Shown piece by piece: positions 21,201 to 26,899 of a stretch of 36,225 bases of DNA. This DNA comes from a virus. The notes under the pieces were generated by a model. It worked only from the letters and a program-made list of their open reading frames with translations, was not told the origin of the DNA and ran no database searches. The stretch is taken from positions 1 to 36,225 of the IMG/VR virus record IMGVR_UViG_3300017964_000039; one strand, written 5' to 3'. Position 1 is the first letter of the stretch. Each line of letters starts with the position of its first letter. The position numbers and the translations under genes are program-made.

Positions 21201-24200
21201 TATAAAAGAATTATTTAATGTTAACACTGGTGAATTAACTGAAACATTATATTACTATTGGGTTAAATCTAAGGTAACCGTTCCGAACATAAGTGGAAGG
21301 ACAATATCAGCAGCCAACGTTGGAGTATTAATTGCTGATCCTAATTCACTTGGAAATACATTTACAGCATTAATAGCAAAAGACAAATTTTTATTCTACA
21401 ATTATACATCTTTGGTGAATGAAAATTCTACAATATTAAACTTTGAATTTTATAAAAATTCTCCTATCAGAAATGAAGTTCATAATGAATATCAATTGAT
21501 CACGGAAGATGTTGCAGACAGTGTACCAACGCCTAAACTTGAAAGAAAGATGATAGACTCTTTGGTTGGTTATGATATACAAGGTAACAGAGTTCCTGAT
21601 CCTGATTTACCAGAAAAACAAAAGTATGGAATCAAGTTCAGACCAAGACAGAGTATGTTTACCGATAGAAGAGGCATACTAAAAATTATTATTGAAAATG
21701 CAAACAAGGTTTTACAGAAACAGCCGTTTGCTAATATAATTAGTTTTGAAAATTTAAATTTAAAAGACGAACAGCCAAGTAACTTATTAAGACTTTACGA
21801 CACAAGCGTTTCTAATTATATCGATCTTGAAACAGTTGGTACGGTTAGAACTAAGGCTGGCCAGTTATCAGTTAATATCATAGACGATGAAATATCTTCC
21901 ATAGACGTTGTTGATCCAGGATTCGGATACAAAGTTGCTCCTAATGTAGAATTTGAAGGAGACGGTGAAGGCGCTGTTGCCACAACAACTATAGACAATC
22001 AAGGAAGAATTACTTCGGTAACCGTTAACAATCCTGGTAGAAATTACAAAACTGCCATTGCCAAAGTAAGAAGATTTAGTGTTCTTGTTGAAACTGATTC
22101 AACTTCTCAAAACTATTGGTCGATATATGCTTGGGATGACATAAGACAAACTTTCTTTAGAAGTGCTTCGCAGGCCTTTGATACAACAAAATATTGGTCA
22201 TACATAGATTGGTGGAAAGAAGGTTACAGCGAAACAACAAGAATTATTAAGGAAATTCCATCGGTAGCAGAACTTCCTGCCAATGAAGAAAGTATTTCTG
22301 TGGGAGATTTGATAAGATTCAAAGAATATGGTTCGGGTGATTGGGCAGTATTCAAGAAAATATCCGATACATCCACAAGCATACTTTCTAATTATGAATT
22401 AGTTGGTAGAAAAAATGGAACTATCAAACTTGAAAATACTTTATATGATGTTGGAACAACAGGAATAGGTTATGATAATGTTACTTCCTTTGATACCAAT
22501 TTCTATGATAGAGAGCCTATCAACGAATTAAGAAATATTTTTACAGCATTAAAACAAGATGTATTTGTCGGAGACTATACAGTTGAATGGAATAAATTAT
22601 TCTTCAGTTGTGTTAGATATGTATTACACGAACAAGTTTATGTTGATTGGGCATTTAAAACCAGTTTCTTAAATGCTACGCATACTGTTGGAGAGTTGTT
22701 ACAAACTCCAAACTATAAGAACGATAGTCTTGATCAATATTTGAATTATATTGACGAAGTAAAACCTTACAGAACAACAATTAGAGAGTACGTGAGTAAG
22801 TATGATAAGACTGACTATCAATATGCGGGAAGCACAGACTTTGACCTTCCACCTGCATACTTACAATCAAGAGGAAAGATCACAAGAATAACAGAAATAG
22901 ATCCAGAGATAACAGAATATCCATACAAGTGGTGGTTAGATAATAAGGGATTCTCAGTAACGGAAGTTTTAATATCAAATCCAGGAAGTGGTTATACCAG
23001 CGTTCCTCGTGTTGTAATTGAGGGAGATGGTACTGGAGCAAAAGGACAGGCTTATGTTTCAAACGGAACAGTATCAGGTGTAGTAATTACCAACCCAGGA
23101 TCGGGTTATACAGTAACACCTACAATTGCATTGGTTGGTGGTAATGGAAGTTCCACAGATAAAGCAAAAGCAGTTGCGGTGCTTGGCGATACAAAAGCGA
23201 GAGTGTTTAATCTTGCTATGAAGTTTGATAGAATTACCAAAGAAGGATTGTATTCATTCACAGACTTTGAACAAACATTTACGGCAACTGGCACAACTTC
23301 TGTCTTCGAATTAAAATATGCTCCAACAAGAGACAAGTCTAAGATACAAATTATTAAAAATGGAGAAATTGTTCTTAATAGCGAATACTCCATAACAATC
23401 TACAGATCAAATGACGACGAGTTTAAGATTCTTAAAGGAAAAGTTGTGTTCAATGAAACACCAACTGCCGGTGATATAATAGAAATAGAATACGAGAAGA
23501 ATGATGAACTTCTTGATGCAGTTAATAGAATCAATAAACTTTATAACCCTGTATCTGGAATGAAAGGAAATGACCTTGATCAGTTAATGACTGGTATTGA
23601 CTTTGGTGGTGTTCAAGTCCAAGGAACAACATTTGATGTAACTGGTGGTTGGGACGCACTTCCTTGGTTTACTGACAGTTGGGATAGTGTCGAAGCAGCA
23701 AGTGATTATTATCATGTTTGTGATGGTAGCACAGAATATGTTGAACTACCTTATGTTCCTACAGAAGGGCAAAGAATTAATATCTATCTAAAGCGTGCTG
23801 GAGAAGAAGTTTTACCAACTATAGATAATTTACAGTATGGTCCTGGAGTAAAATCTCCACCAATTAGAAGAATTGATTCTCCGTACTTCCTTGACGGAAA
23901 TGATTCTTCCACTGGTCCTAATCCAAATGCAGAAATGCCAACATTTGTTGGAGATGGTTCAACAAAAACTGTTGAGATAGGAATATACATTACAACTAAT
24001 GATGGTGATATATTAATTTTCCGTCCTGAAACCAGTGATGGTTCAGTTACAATTACTGATGATAATCTTGTTGATACAAATATCTCAGGTGGTAGTTTAA
24101 GTATAATGGAAGGAGCCTACGCAACAGCAACAGGAAAAACCGCAGAAGAAATTAATTTAGAAGGCGGTAGATTCATAGGACCTGAACAGGTTCCAGCAAC

Positions 24201-26220
24201 AGAGGAAAATATTCCAGGACAGGTTCTTGATAGTTTAAGTATCAAAGTATACACGGCTAAACAGGACGGAGTCGCTCCATTAAGTTCGAGAGTTGCAATA
24301 TCAGATGGTTCAACAACAGTTTATGATATAGGTCAAACAATAACTGAAAATAAATCAGTCATAGTTTATATTGATGGATTAAAAACATCAGCATACACAG
24401 TTAATGTTCAAGACAATACAGTTGAATTTGCAAGTGCACCTGCATCAAACTCTAAGATTGAGATTTTAAGTATAGGTATTGGTGGTGTTACAATTCTTGA
24501 TTATCAAGAATTTAAAGCAGACGGTGATACAGGATTATTCTTAACAAATGCAAATTATGATGATACTGCAAATATTTTTGTATCAGTTAATGGTATTCAG
24601 GCAGATGTTGGTTATATTAACAGCAGTGATGTGTTGGATACTCCTAACAGAACTTTAGTACAGTTTGGAGAAAAACCATCATTCAATTCTGTAATTAAAA
24701 TTGTGGTACTTGGTTCTTCAACTGATGTTGATAGTTCATCATTACCTCTTGTTCGAGTTAATCAACAAACAATAATCCATGATGGTAGTACAAGAAACTA
24801 TGATCTTGATAATTTTGTTTCCTTAGAAAGAGCAAGTGCAAAATCAAGCATGATTGTTGAAGTCAATGATGTTAAACTAAAAGGAGTTGATACTACATAT
24901 TTCGAATATGATGGTGTGACAAATAATTTTACACTTGGACAGGATCCTTTAGAAGCGGCGGGTGCTATTCTTTCAAGAAATCTTCGAGTGTTTATTAATA
25001 ATGAATTAAAAACATTCGTTCAGGATTATGTTTATAATGGTTCTACCAAGGTGCTTACTTTAACAGCAGGTGTAGCACAGATAGGTGACATCATTAAGAT
25101 TGAAAACGATCTAAGATCCGAGTATAACATTGTTGGTGGAAATCTTGTTATCGGTAGTGGTGTTACACTTAATCCAGGTGATGAAATAAATGTAACTTGG
25201 TTTAGTGAATATCCTTCCATGGATGTTTATTCTGATAGAACCATTGGCGGCAAAGTTTATTTTGAATTGCCATTTAAACCAATATCTGCAAGTTATGTTT
25301 GGGTTTACAAAAATGGAGTTAAATTAATTCAGGATGTTGATTATCAAGTTAAGGTAGATAGAGGAATTATGTACCTAACAGATCCTACAACAACAAGTGA
25401 TGTTATAACAATTACTATTTTCGGTACATCTGTTTTTAGAAATCCAAGTGCTTATGAAATTAACAAGGATATGTTAAACATTTATAGATTTAATAGATAT
25501 TCCAAGGATGCTAATTTAACTCTTGCCAAGAATCTAAATTATTACGATCTTACAATTGAAGTAACTGACGGAAGCATGCTTTCCGAACCAATTAGACAGA
25601 AAAATATACCTGGAGTAATCTTAATTAATAATGAAAGAATTGAGTATTTGCAAAAAGATGGAAATATACTATCTCAACTCAGAAGAGGAAGCCAAGGTAC
25701 TTCAATCAAGGAACTGCATTCAGTAGGATCATACTTGATTGATGTTAGCCAATCAGAATATATTCCATACCAGGAAGAAAATGAAAGAATGGATTTCGTT
25801 AGTGATGGAAGTTCACTATTGATTGGTCCTTTGGGTTACGTTCCAGCACAAAGTACAGATGCAAATTGGTATGCTGGTACAATACCACAAGGATATGGAA
25901 GATGCGATACTGTGGAAGTATTCGCAGCAGGAAGACGTTTGAGAAAGGTTTCTTTAACAGTTTTTGATGAAACACTTGGCGCAGTTAGTCCAGATGCTGA
26001 TAGACAGATTGAAGCAGAATTTTCAGTTGATGGAACGAGCCAAAACATCAGATTAACCGAAACTTTACCAGCGGGAACACGTATTACGGTAATTAAAAAG
26101 GTAGGAAAAACATGGTATGATAGGGGCGAAACTACAGCATCTACAGGTGTTACATTGCTTGAAAATACAACACCAATAAGTAAATTCATTGCTGCAAAGT
26201 CAACCAGATTACCTGAATAA
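12214..26220 (+). CDS. Giant baseplate-associated structural protein, 4668 residues, mosaic of binding-type modules
   Basis: One uninterrupted frame encoding about half a megadalton. The N-terminus (YPKSQLPIRRTSDFLPNVFR, VVDPLVQPGVVEKLSGYVGR, HYTWNPPIDWDKFINYREYF) and C-terminus (about 4555-4668, GYGRCDTVEVFAAGRRLRK to KFIAAKSTRLPE) resemble giant structural proteins of T4-like cyanophages. So does an aromatic segment near 1150-1200 (GYWRGVYKYFYDTDRPH). Its place after gp6 is that of T4 gene 7, the 1032-residue wedge initiator, so a gp7-like role is plausible but not shown. Inside are six CBM5/12-like modules (225-263, 1457-1501, 1718-1759, 2210-2256, 2432-2474, 2544-2599). There is also an FG-GAP-like propeller (about 2179-2829), GSGYT repeats (about 3230-3280, 3585-3655) and repeated beta modules to about 4410. 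The protein may be a peripheral baseplate element touching host surface glycans; that is inference. Confidence 0.85.
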   Translation: MADRVYPKSQLPIRRTSDFLPNVFRSDTNDKFLSGVVDPLVQPGVVEKLSGYVGRRFGKTYKGNDIYLDSDNTLRSRYQLEPGITIEKNDQVEKFYDYLDLKNMLSFFGNSIEDDSKTTNQEHYTWNPPIDWDKFINYREYFWVPSGPPSVAVYGQAQTVTSTYKVNTGIASTWVFTPDGATNNPDIKLYRGQTYKFKVNSPNESFYLRTNYDTGSLNYNPLITYFPGQLAVYDGKLWRAKVEISPADGSTIDVDSQDWELVDSNASVDTLIYSSGVTNNGVRVGELTFEVPQDSPDVLYYQSDIDPNRLGRFIIADIDSNTFLDVENEIIGKENYNSSNGVEFSNGMIVEFLGTVTPAVYAENKWLVEGVGDEIKLIKFSDLIPPTLTGETPEVLFDNEGFDTQPFDDATQYPAVKDYILINRASGDSNPWSRYNRWFHRSVLEYAFRSRGDDFDATEASRAKRPIIEFNKNIQLFNHGRNAKQTVDYVDDYTTDIFSTIEGSKGYNIDGEFLFEGARVLVVADTDSLANNKIYTVKFITHNNNRQITLQEATDSVSAFNDCVLVRRGTRNAGKMFHFNGTSWVRSQEKLTINQSPLFEAYDENGVSLSDPETYPVSSFLGTEILKYKIGNSVADKELGFSLSYLNIDNVGDIQFEWTWDKETFTYNLDNQDQTKNVNTAFYFVNGNYANGWAKLDNTYIQPIIDSVVLTQDTNEVVFNTIDWNNFTDNTKIIFYKNGEKVFSTYTRTKNTFVFDETFAEKDVISLKIVDSNIVPDQGYYEIPIGIERNPLNQGLGDFTLGQAVDHVRSGLEFIDSFTGEFVPGNSNLRDLSGWQLHAKRFIKHAGIAAASVAVLVDKQSNIIKSLQYSSKQYSSFKENFLKKALELEFEESIPDFVDRIIEDLTKTKTIDSPFSDSDMIGTGAFNGVEYTVEDPGIVTFTLSEKFDLSTLSRKAVYVYLNGAQLLHEKDYTFNSAFGFVTITRQLSVGDKIEIREYISTAFSHIPPTPAAMGLYKKYTPMKFTDDTYRQPREVIQGHDGSITVSYEDYRDDLLLELEYRIYNNIKNNYDPQVFDVDEILGGYYGNANFTKDEFDNIINQQFLRWVANTNLEYTTNSYFIENEPFTYTYSNMTDPAGTENLPGYWRGVYKYFYDTDRPHRCPWECLGFSEKPTWWEEEYGPAPYTSGNLILWEDIRDGIIRQGPRAGRYDRYARTSIMNHLPVNSDGELVNPLDSGLAKNFTLVNNRGSFKLGDISPTEYAWRSSSEEPYAMIIALCLLKPFDFIISNFDRAKTTRNILDQIVDIETKTFITPNELKLPVAGTNLVSGLSFYVTAYLKSNGVSVTQAQDIIDGLQVRLTSRLSGFVDKEQQKYILDSKNPSSSNSSIFVPQENYDIIFNVSAPIGSVTYSGVIIEKTQTGWALNGYDDTYPYFNYYTAVNNQKDPVMSVGGISQSFTEWQPQTKYNNGAIVEYRNTYYRAKQSLEGVDEFDGNDWVKLPELPLIDAITAQRRRNFNKTVVRKLSYGETLPTVQAVVDFLLGYQAYLIDQGIIFENYDPENQVVQDFVTACKEFMFWTKHNWAIGSLLTISPGAVQIRIAVPVGVADNILDGFYDYNVLKSDGTPIQVKNINVKRDFQNVTVSTVDTDDGIYYLKINFVLKEHVTVFKDKTVFNDIIFDKPTGYRQERIKTQGFRTIDWDGDYTSPGFLFDNVKIESWSPFTDYRLGDIIQYKTKYFTSRYNHTSDKEFNDDNWTILDSNPEKQLIANFDYRVNQIEDYFNVGSQGLGKSQRDLARHTIGYQQRQYLQYLAEDEVTQYKLYQGFIREKGTNNSITKLFNKISKSGQSSVSLEEEWAFRVGQFGGIDQTNVYEIKLDTEEFVLNPQPILVVDSKPNQPLDRYYRVNKSDFYYAPVPYTTEILPTTTDQLVTRTAGYVKTGQTAHVVKNKSDILNINIEEFNENDHVWITFNNLSWTVLRGNVVYDLPVDNISSKGTIVTVTFGKKHNLVPGDIIGITNIEGIIGFHEIVELTQTIEGTTLNENLSIQFIVDPAPEISFDASSLTFPILFTEARFADYDSLQPEHVALLRNNSKLFVDKNADGLWEVVQKKKQYQSKKITNYGITDPVKTGYKVEYASNYKQVIASIPGSGYVNVYIETNQGLSVRQILEPQSGLETTVNGSFGYELSLSPDQKYLFVGSPLASGVTSNYKGLFSPYATYAPGDIVLYAGNLWKSLTTNVGDGSTIDLENNDWELTKNISALSSGSETGPTQQGAVSVYEWNAQQWNYVESFVSPRPNESEKFGSKIVCGKTANGYTLAISAPGSINNKGRVYLYTQNTDGEWELIEDENYKGIYNSGVAFTGSINDNVLTVTDVAYGKIVEGAILEGSGITAGTKVVSQTQGIKGSTGTYTVVPSYDAVGSNPAPIGSTAITGTYYYPTGSIVYVDGFLWKATANNYSDGSTISIQSADWLKVDEIATQSSLPQSMSIEDDGSTLSAGILSDTQISELIKDGDRFGMSLSMNYDGSVLVVGAPYADGQFFTNFKGPWDPNYEYVEGDVVKYQGGYHKLINAGPTAVGIDSTIRSYNQEPDAGLPWSNVGDSSAEATGKIFIYRKDINGFYKLDQTITTEGLEFISDIDPSETISTGDQFGYDMDIDYSGNTLVVSSPKADRNFQNQGSAYIFKYESDSSELQFRLKQKIESYDIYPNEYFGQSVCITPNTEKLVVGANNSPYSLPTRFDSSTTTFDDGVTSFKSYDGFSGAVYVFERKDETYFLAEKLDEDLSLNESFGFSLVCDTDTIVVGSPDYIEPAPHGPGLAFEGSKVGNVRLFKKQSGINSLELIGQEEPTVDIRDLKRLTLYSDSSTNKIQDIEIIDPAKMRILAAAEREITFKTLYDPAVYSVGNPDNQIVDSDTAWTTKNVGKLWWNISTVKWVYYEQGDTAYRTANWGKLAEGSTIEVSEWVETKLLPSEWAVLADTTEGLKNGISGTPLYDDSVYSIKELFNVNTGELTETLYYYWVKSKVTVPNISGRTISAANVGVLIADPNSLGNTFTALIAKDKFLFYNYTSLVNENSTILNFEFYKNSPIRNEVHNEYQLITEDVADSVPTPKLERKMIDSLVGYDIQGNRVPDPDLPEKQKYGIKFRPRQSMFTDRRGILKIIIENANKVLQKQPFANIISFENLNLKDEQPSNLLRLYDTSVSNYIDLETVGTVRTKAGQLSVNIIDDEISSIDVVDPGFGYKVAPNVEFEGDGEGAVATTTIDNQGRITSVTVNNPGRNYKTAIAKVRRFSVLVETDSTSQNYWSIYAWDDIRQTFFRSASQAFDTTKYWSYIDWWKEGYSETTRIIKEIPSVAELPANEESISVGDLIRFKEYGSGDWAVFKKISDTSTSILSNYELVGRKNGTIKLENTLYDVGTTGIGYDNVTSFDTNFYDREPINELRNIFTALKQDVFVGDYTVEWNKLFFSCVRYVLHEQVYVDWAFKTSFLNATHTVGELLQTPNYKNDSLDQYLNYIDEVKPYRTTIREYVSKYDKTDYQYAGSTDFDLPPAYLQSRGKITRITEIDPEITEYPYKWWLDNKGFSVTEVLISNPGSGYTSVPRVVIEGDGTGAKGQAYVSNGTVSGVVITNPGSGYTVTPTIALVGGNGSSTDKAKAVAVLGDTKARVFNLAMKFDRITKEGLYSFTDFEQTFTATGTTSVFELKYAPTRDKSKIQIIKNGEIVLNSEYSITIYRSNDDEFKILKGKVVFNETPTAGDIIEIEYEKNDELLDAVNRINKLYNPVSGMKGNDLDQLMTGIDFGGVQVQGTTFDVTGGWDALPWFTDSWDSVEAASDYYHVCDGSTEYVELPYVPTEGQRINIYLKRAGEEVLPTIDNLQYGPGVKSPPIRRIDSPYFLDGNDSSTGPNPNAEMPTFVGDGSTKTVEIGIYITTNDGDILIFRPETSDGSVTITDDNLVDTNISGGSLSIMEGAYATATGKTAEEINLEGGRFIGPEQVPATEENIPGQVLDSLSIKVYTAKQDGVAPLSSRVAISDGSTTVYDIGQTITENKSVIVYIDGLKTSAYTVNVQDNTVEFASAPASNSKIEILSIGIGGVTILDYQEFKADGDTGLFLTNANYDDTANIFVSVNGIQADVGYINSSDVLDTPNRTLVQFGEKPSFNSVIKIVVLGSSTDVDSSSLPLVRVNQQTIIHDGSTRNYDLDNFVSLERASAKSSMIVEVNDVKLKGVDTTYFEYDGVTNNFTLGQDPLEAAGAILSRNLRVFINNELKTFVQDYVYNGSTKVLTLTAGVAQIGDIIKIENDLRSEYNIVGGNLVIGSGVTLNPGDEINVTWFSEYPSMDVYSDRTIGGKVYFELPFKPISASYVWVYKNGVKLIQDVDYQVKVDRGIMYLTDPTTTSDVITITIFGTSVFRNPSAYEINKDMLNIYRFNRYSKDANLTLAKNLNYYDLTIEVTDGSMLSEPIRQKNIPGVILINNERIEYLQKDGNILSQLRRGSQGTSIKELHSVGSYLIDVSQSEYIPYQEENERMDFVSDGSSLLIGPLGYVPAQSTDANWYAGTIPQGYGRCDTVEVFAAGRRLRKVSLTVFDETLGAVSPDADRQIEAEFSVDGTSQNIRLTETLPAGTRITVIKKVGKTWYDRGETTASTGVTLLENTTPISKFIAAKSTRLPE
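12886..13002 (+). repeat. CBM5/12-like module 1 in the giant protein
   Basis: Encodes residues 225-263: a PGQLAVYDGKLWRA core followed by DGSTIDVDSQDWELVD. The pattern (Gly-x-hydrophobic-x-Tyr, aromatic-Arg/Lys-Ala, then a Trp near the end) resembles small chitin/cellulose-binding modules. It is isolated from the others near the N-terminus and shares the DGSTI...DW ending with modules 4 and 5. Confidence 0.5.
16582..16716 (+). repeat. CBM5/12-like module 2 in the giant protein
   Basis: Encodes residues 1457-1501. The order is W-x4-KYNNGAIVEYRNTYYRAKQS and then a GNDWVKL ending. This is the closest of the six to the textbook CBM5/12 pattern (W..x..Y..G..V.Y....Y.A......W). Binding is not demonstrated; the assignment is by pattern. 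Confidence 0.5.
17365..17490 (+). repeat. CBM5/12-like module 3 in the giant protein
   Basis: Encodes residues 1718-1759: WSPFTDYRLGDIIQYKTKYF, a polar loop and a DDNWTILDS ending. It keeps the first Trp, the Y..GD.I.Y core and the final Trp, but the usual small residue after the second aromatic is replaced (YFTSR). Confidence 0.5.
18841..18981 (+). repeat. CBM5/12-like module 4, inside a propeller blade
   Basis: Encodes residues 2210-2256: LFSPYATYAPGDIVLYAGNL and WKS, then GDGSTIDLENNDWELTK. It begins directly after the first FG-GAP-like strand pair through a YKG link. The second half is a near match to module 1, at protein level and also in DNA (GATGG-AGCACAATTGAT), which suggests duplication within the gene. 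Confidence 0.55.
19288..19449 (+). repeat. Widespread phage beta module in the giant protein
   Basis: Encodes residues about 2359-2412: FTGSINDNVLTVTDV, then VEGAILEGSGITAGTKVVS and GSTGTYTV. This matches a small module common in phage and bacterial surface proteins (GSI..LTVT...G..I.G.GV.AGT...GTGTYTV). Its molecular role is not known to me. It sits between the second and third propeller blades, next to CBM-like module 5. Confidence 0.5.
19507..19635 (+). repeat. CBM5/12-like module 5, between propeller blades
   Basis: Encodes residues 2432-2474: YYYPTGSIVYVDGFLWKATA followed by SDGSTISIQSADWLKV. It shares the DGSTI...W ending with modules 1 and 4 and the FLWKA core with the family pattern. 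Confidence 0.5.
19843..20010 (+). repeat. CBM5/12-like module 6, inside a propeller blade
   Basis: Encodes residues 2544-2599: WDPNYEYVEGDVVKYQGGYH, then a longer loop ending in PWSNVGD. It begins after the third FG-GAP-like pair (VVGAPYADG) through an FKG link, the same kind of junction as module 4. Confidence 0.5.
21904..22054 (+). repeat. GSGYT-type beta repeat, first copy
   Basis: Encodes residues about 3231-3280: VVDPGFGYKVAPNVEFEGDG, then GRITSVTVNNPGRNYKTA. Each half has the form V.NPG.GY...P.V...G.G.GA. The same repeat occurs at 22966-23176. It is common in phage structural proteins; no specific role is known to me. Confidence 0.55.
22966..23176 (+). repeat. GSGYT-type beta repeats, second cluster
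   Basis: Encodes residues about 3585-3654 with two clear copies: LISNPGSGYTSVPRVVIEGD and VVITNPGSGYTVTPTIALVG. Spacing between the GSGYT motifs is about 37 residues. The copies are closer to each other than to the first cluster. Confidence 0.6.
24277..25437 (+). repeat. Run of similar beta modules near the giant protein C-terminus
   Basis: Encodes residues about 4022-4408. At least five units share a plan: D-G-S-T then hydrophobic strand, a V-x-V-hydrophobic-NG/DG turn, and a closing A..G/S.I.I strand. Examples are SVIVYIDGLKTSAYTV, NIFVSVNGIQADVGY, SMIVEVNDVKLKGVD, NLRVFINNELKTFVQDY and YVWVYKNGVKLIQDVDY. Two similar units appear earlier (YVYLNGAQLLHEKDY near 15085 and IQIIKNGEIVLNSEY near 23346). 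Likely fibre-like spacer modules. Confidence 0.5.
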
Positions 26221-26223
26221 ATA
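26216..26223 (+). promoter_or_regulatory. Candidate late promoter at the end of the giant gene
   Basis: AATAAATA overlaps the TAA stop of the giant gene. A transcript starting about six bases after it would begin near 26229. That would make the ATG at 26228 unusable and leave the ATG at 26249 with a short leader. This could give separate expression of the small structural protein and the fibre cluster. The stop codon itself supplies part of the motif, so chance is a real possibility. Confidence 0.4.
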
Positions 26224-26248
26224 CACTATGAATAACAAAGAGAAAGAT

Positions 26249-26896
26249 ATGCCAGTGAACAATAATACTACAAACGAATCCAAGAAACCTGTGGTAAATG
26301 AGCAGGGCGGATTCCATTTTGAAGGACACATAAAGATTTTTGACCCTGAAACTGGAGAAGTTTTTCAGGATAAACGCAATGCAATTCACTATGAAAATAT
26401 GAGCGTTGCAATGGTAAACAGTTTATCAAACCAAGGTTTGGGAACAATTTATCAAATGGTATTTGGCTCCGGCGGAACTACTGTAGATCCTACAGGATTA
26501 ATTACATATCTTACTCCGAACACCGTCGGAATCAATTCAAGTTTATACAATCAAACATACGCAAAGATTATTGATCAAAATGCAACTGGCAATAACGATC
26601 CTGTTAGAAACAAAATGGAAATTAGGCACATCAGTGGAGCAACATACAGTGATATAGTAATTTCATGTTTGCTTGATTATGGAGAGCCACAGGATCAGGA
26701 AGCATTTGATAACAGCGTTAACATGGATGGAAACTTTGTCTTTGATGAACTTGGATTAAAATCATATAGTTCAACAGGAGATGGAAAACTTTTAACACAC
26801 GTGGTATTCCATCCGGTGCAGAAATCACTAAACAGATTATTACAGATTGATTATACAATTAGAGTTCAAAGTTTAACAGGTTTTAACGAGGGGTAA
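26249..26896 (+). CDS. Conserved T4-like phage structural protein (baseplate/tail associated)
   Basis: A protein of 215 residues from this start. It has a low-complexity Asn/Thr/Lys N-terminus and then a compact body: FEGHIKIFDPETGEVFQDKR, YQMVFGSGGTTVDPTGLITY, YSDIVISCLLDYGEP, NFVFDELGLKS and the C-terminal VVFHPVQKSLNRLLQIDYTI. I recognise this as a protein repeatedly found in T4-like cyanophages and annotated only as structural. It is not clearly T4 gp8. An upstream ATG at 26228 would add seven residues but has no ribosome-binding site; 26249 has GAG (26240-26242) at six bases. An in-frame ATG at 26189 lies inside the giant gene and is unlikely. The following fibre gene starts three bases after the stop. 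Confidence 0.72.
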   Translation: MPVNNNTTNESKKPVVNEQGGFHFEGHIKIFDPETGEVFQDKRNAIHYENMSVAMVNSLSNQGLGTIYQMVFGSGGTTVDPTGLITYLTPNTVGINSSLYNQTYAKIIDQNATGNNDPVRNKMEIRHISGATYSDIVISCLLDYGEPQDQEAFDNSVNMDGNFVFDELGLKSYSSTGDGKLLTHVVFHPVQKSLNRLLQIDYTIRVQSLTGFNEG

Positions 26897-26899
26897 TAG

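Noticed and set aside
12284-25437. Frameshift or gene fusion error creating the giant frame
   Set aside because: The frame stays open with even codon character, and both termini carry motifs typical of the same protein family, so an assembly artefact is unlikely.
26189-26248. Longer start for the small structural protein at 26189
   Set aside because: It would overlap the conserved C-terminus of the giant protein by 32 bases and lacks a ribosome-binding site; 26249 (or 26228) fits better.
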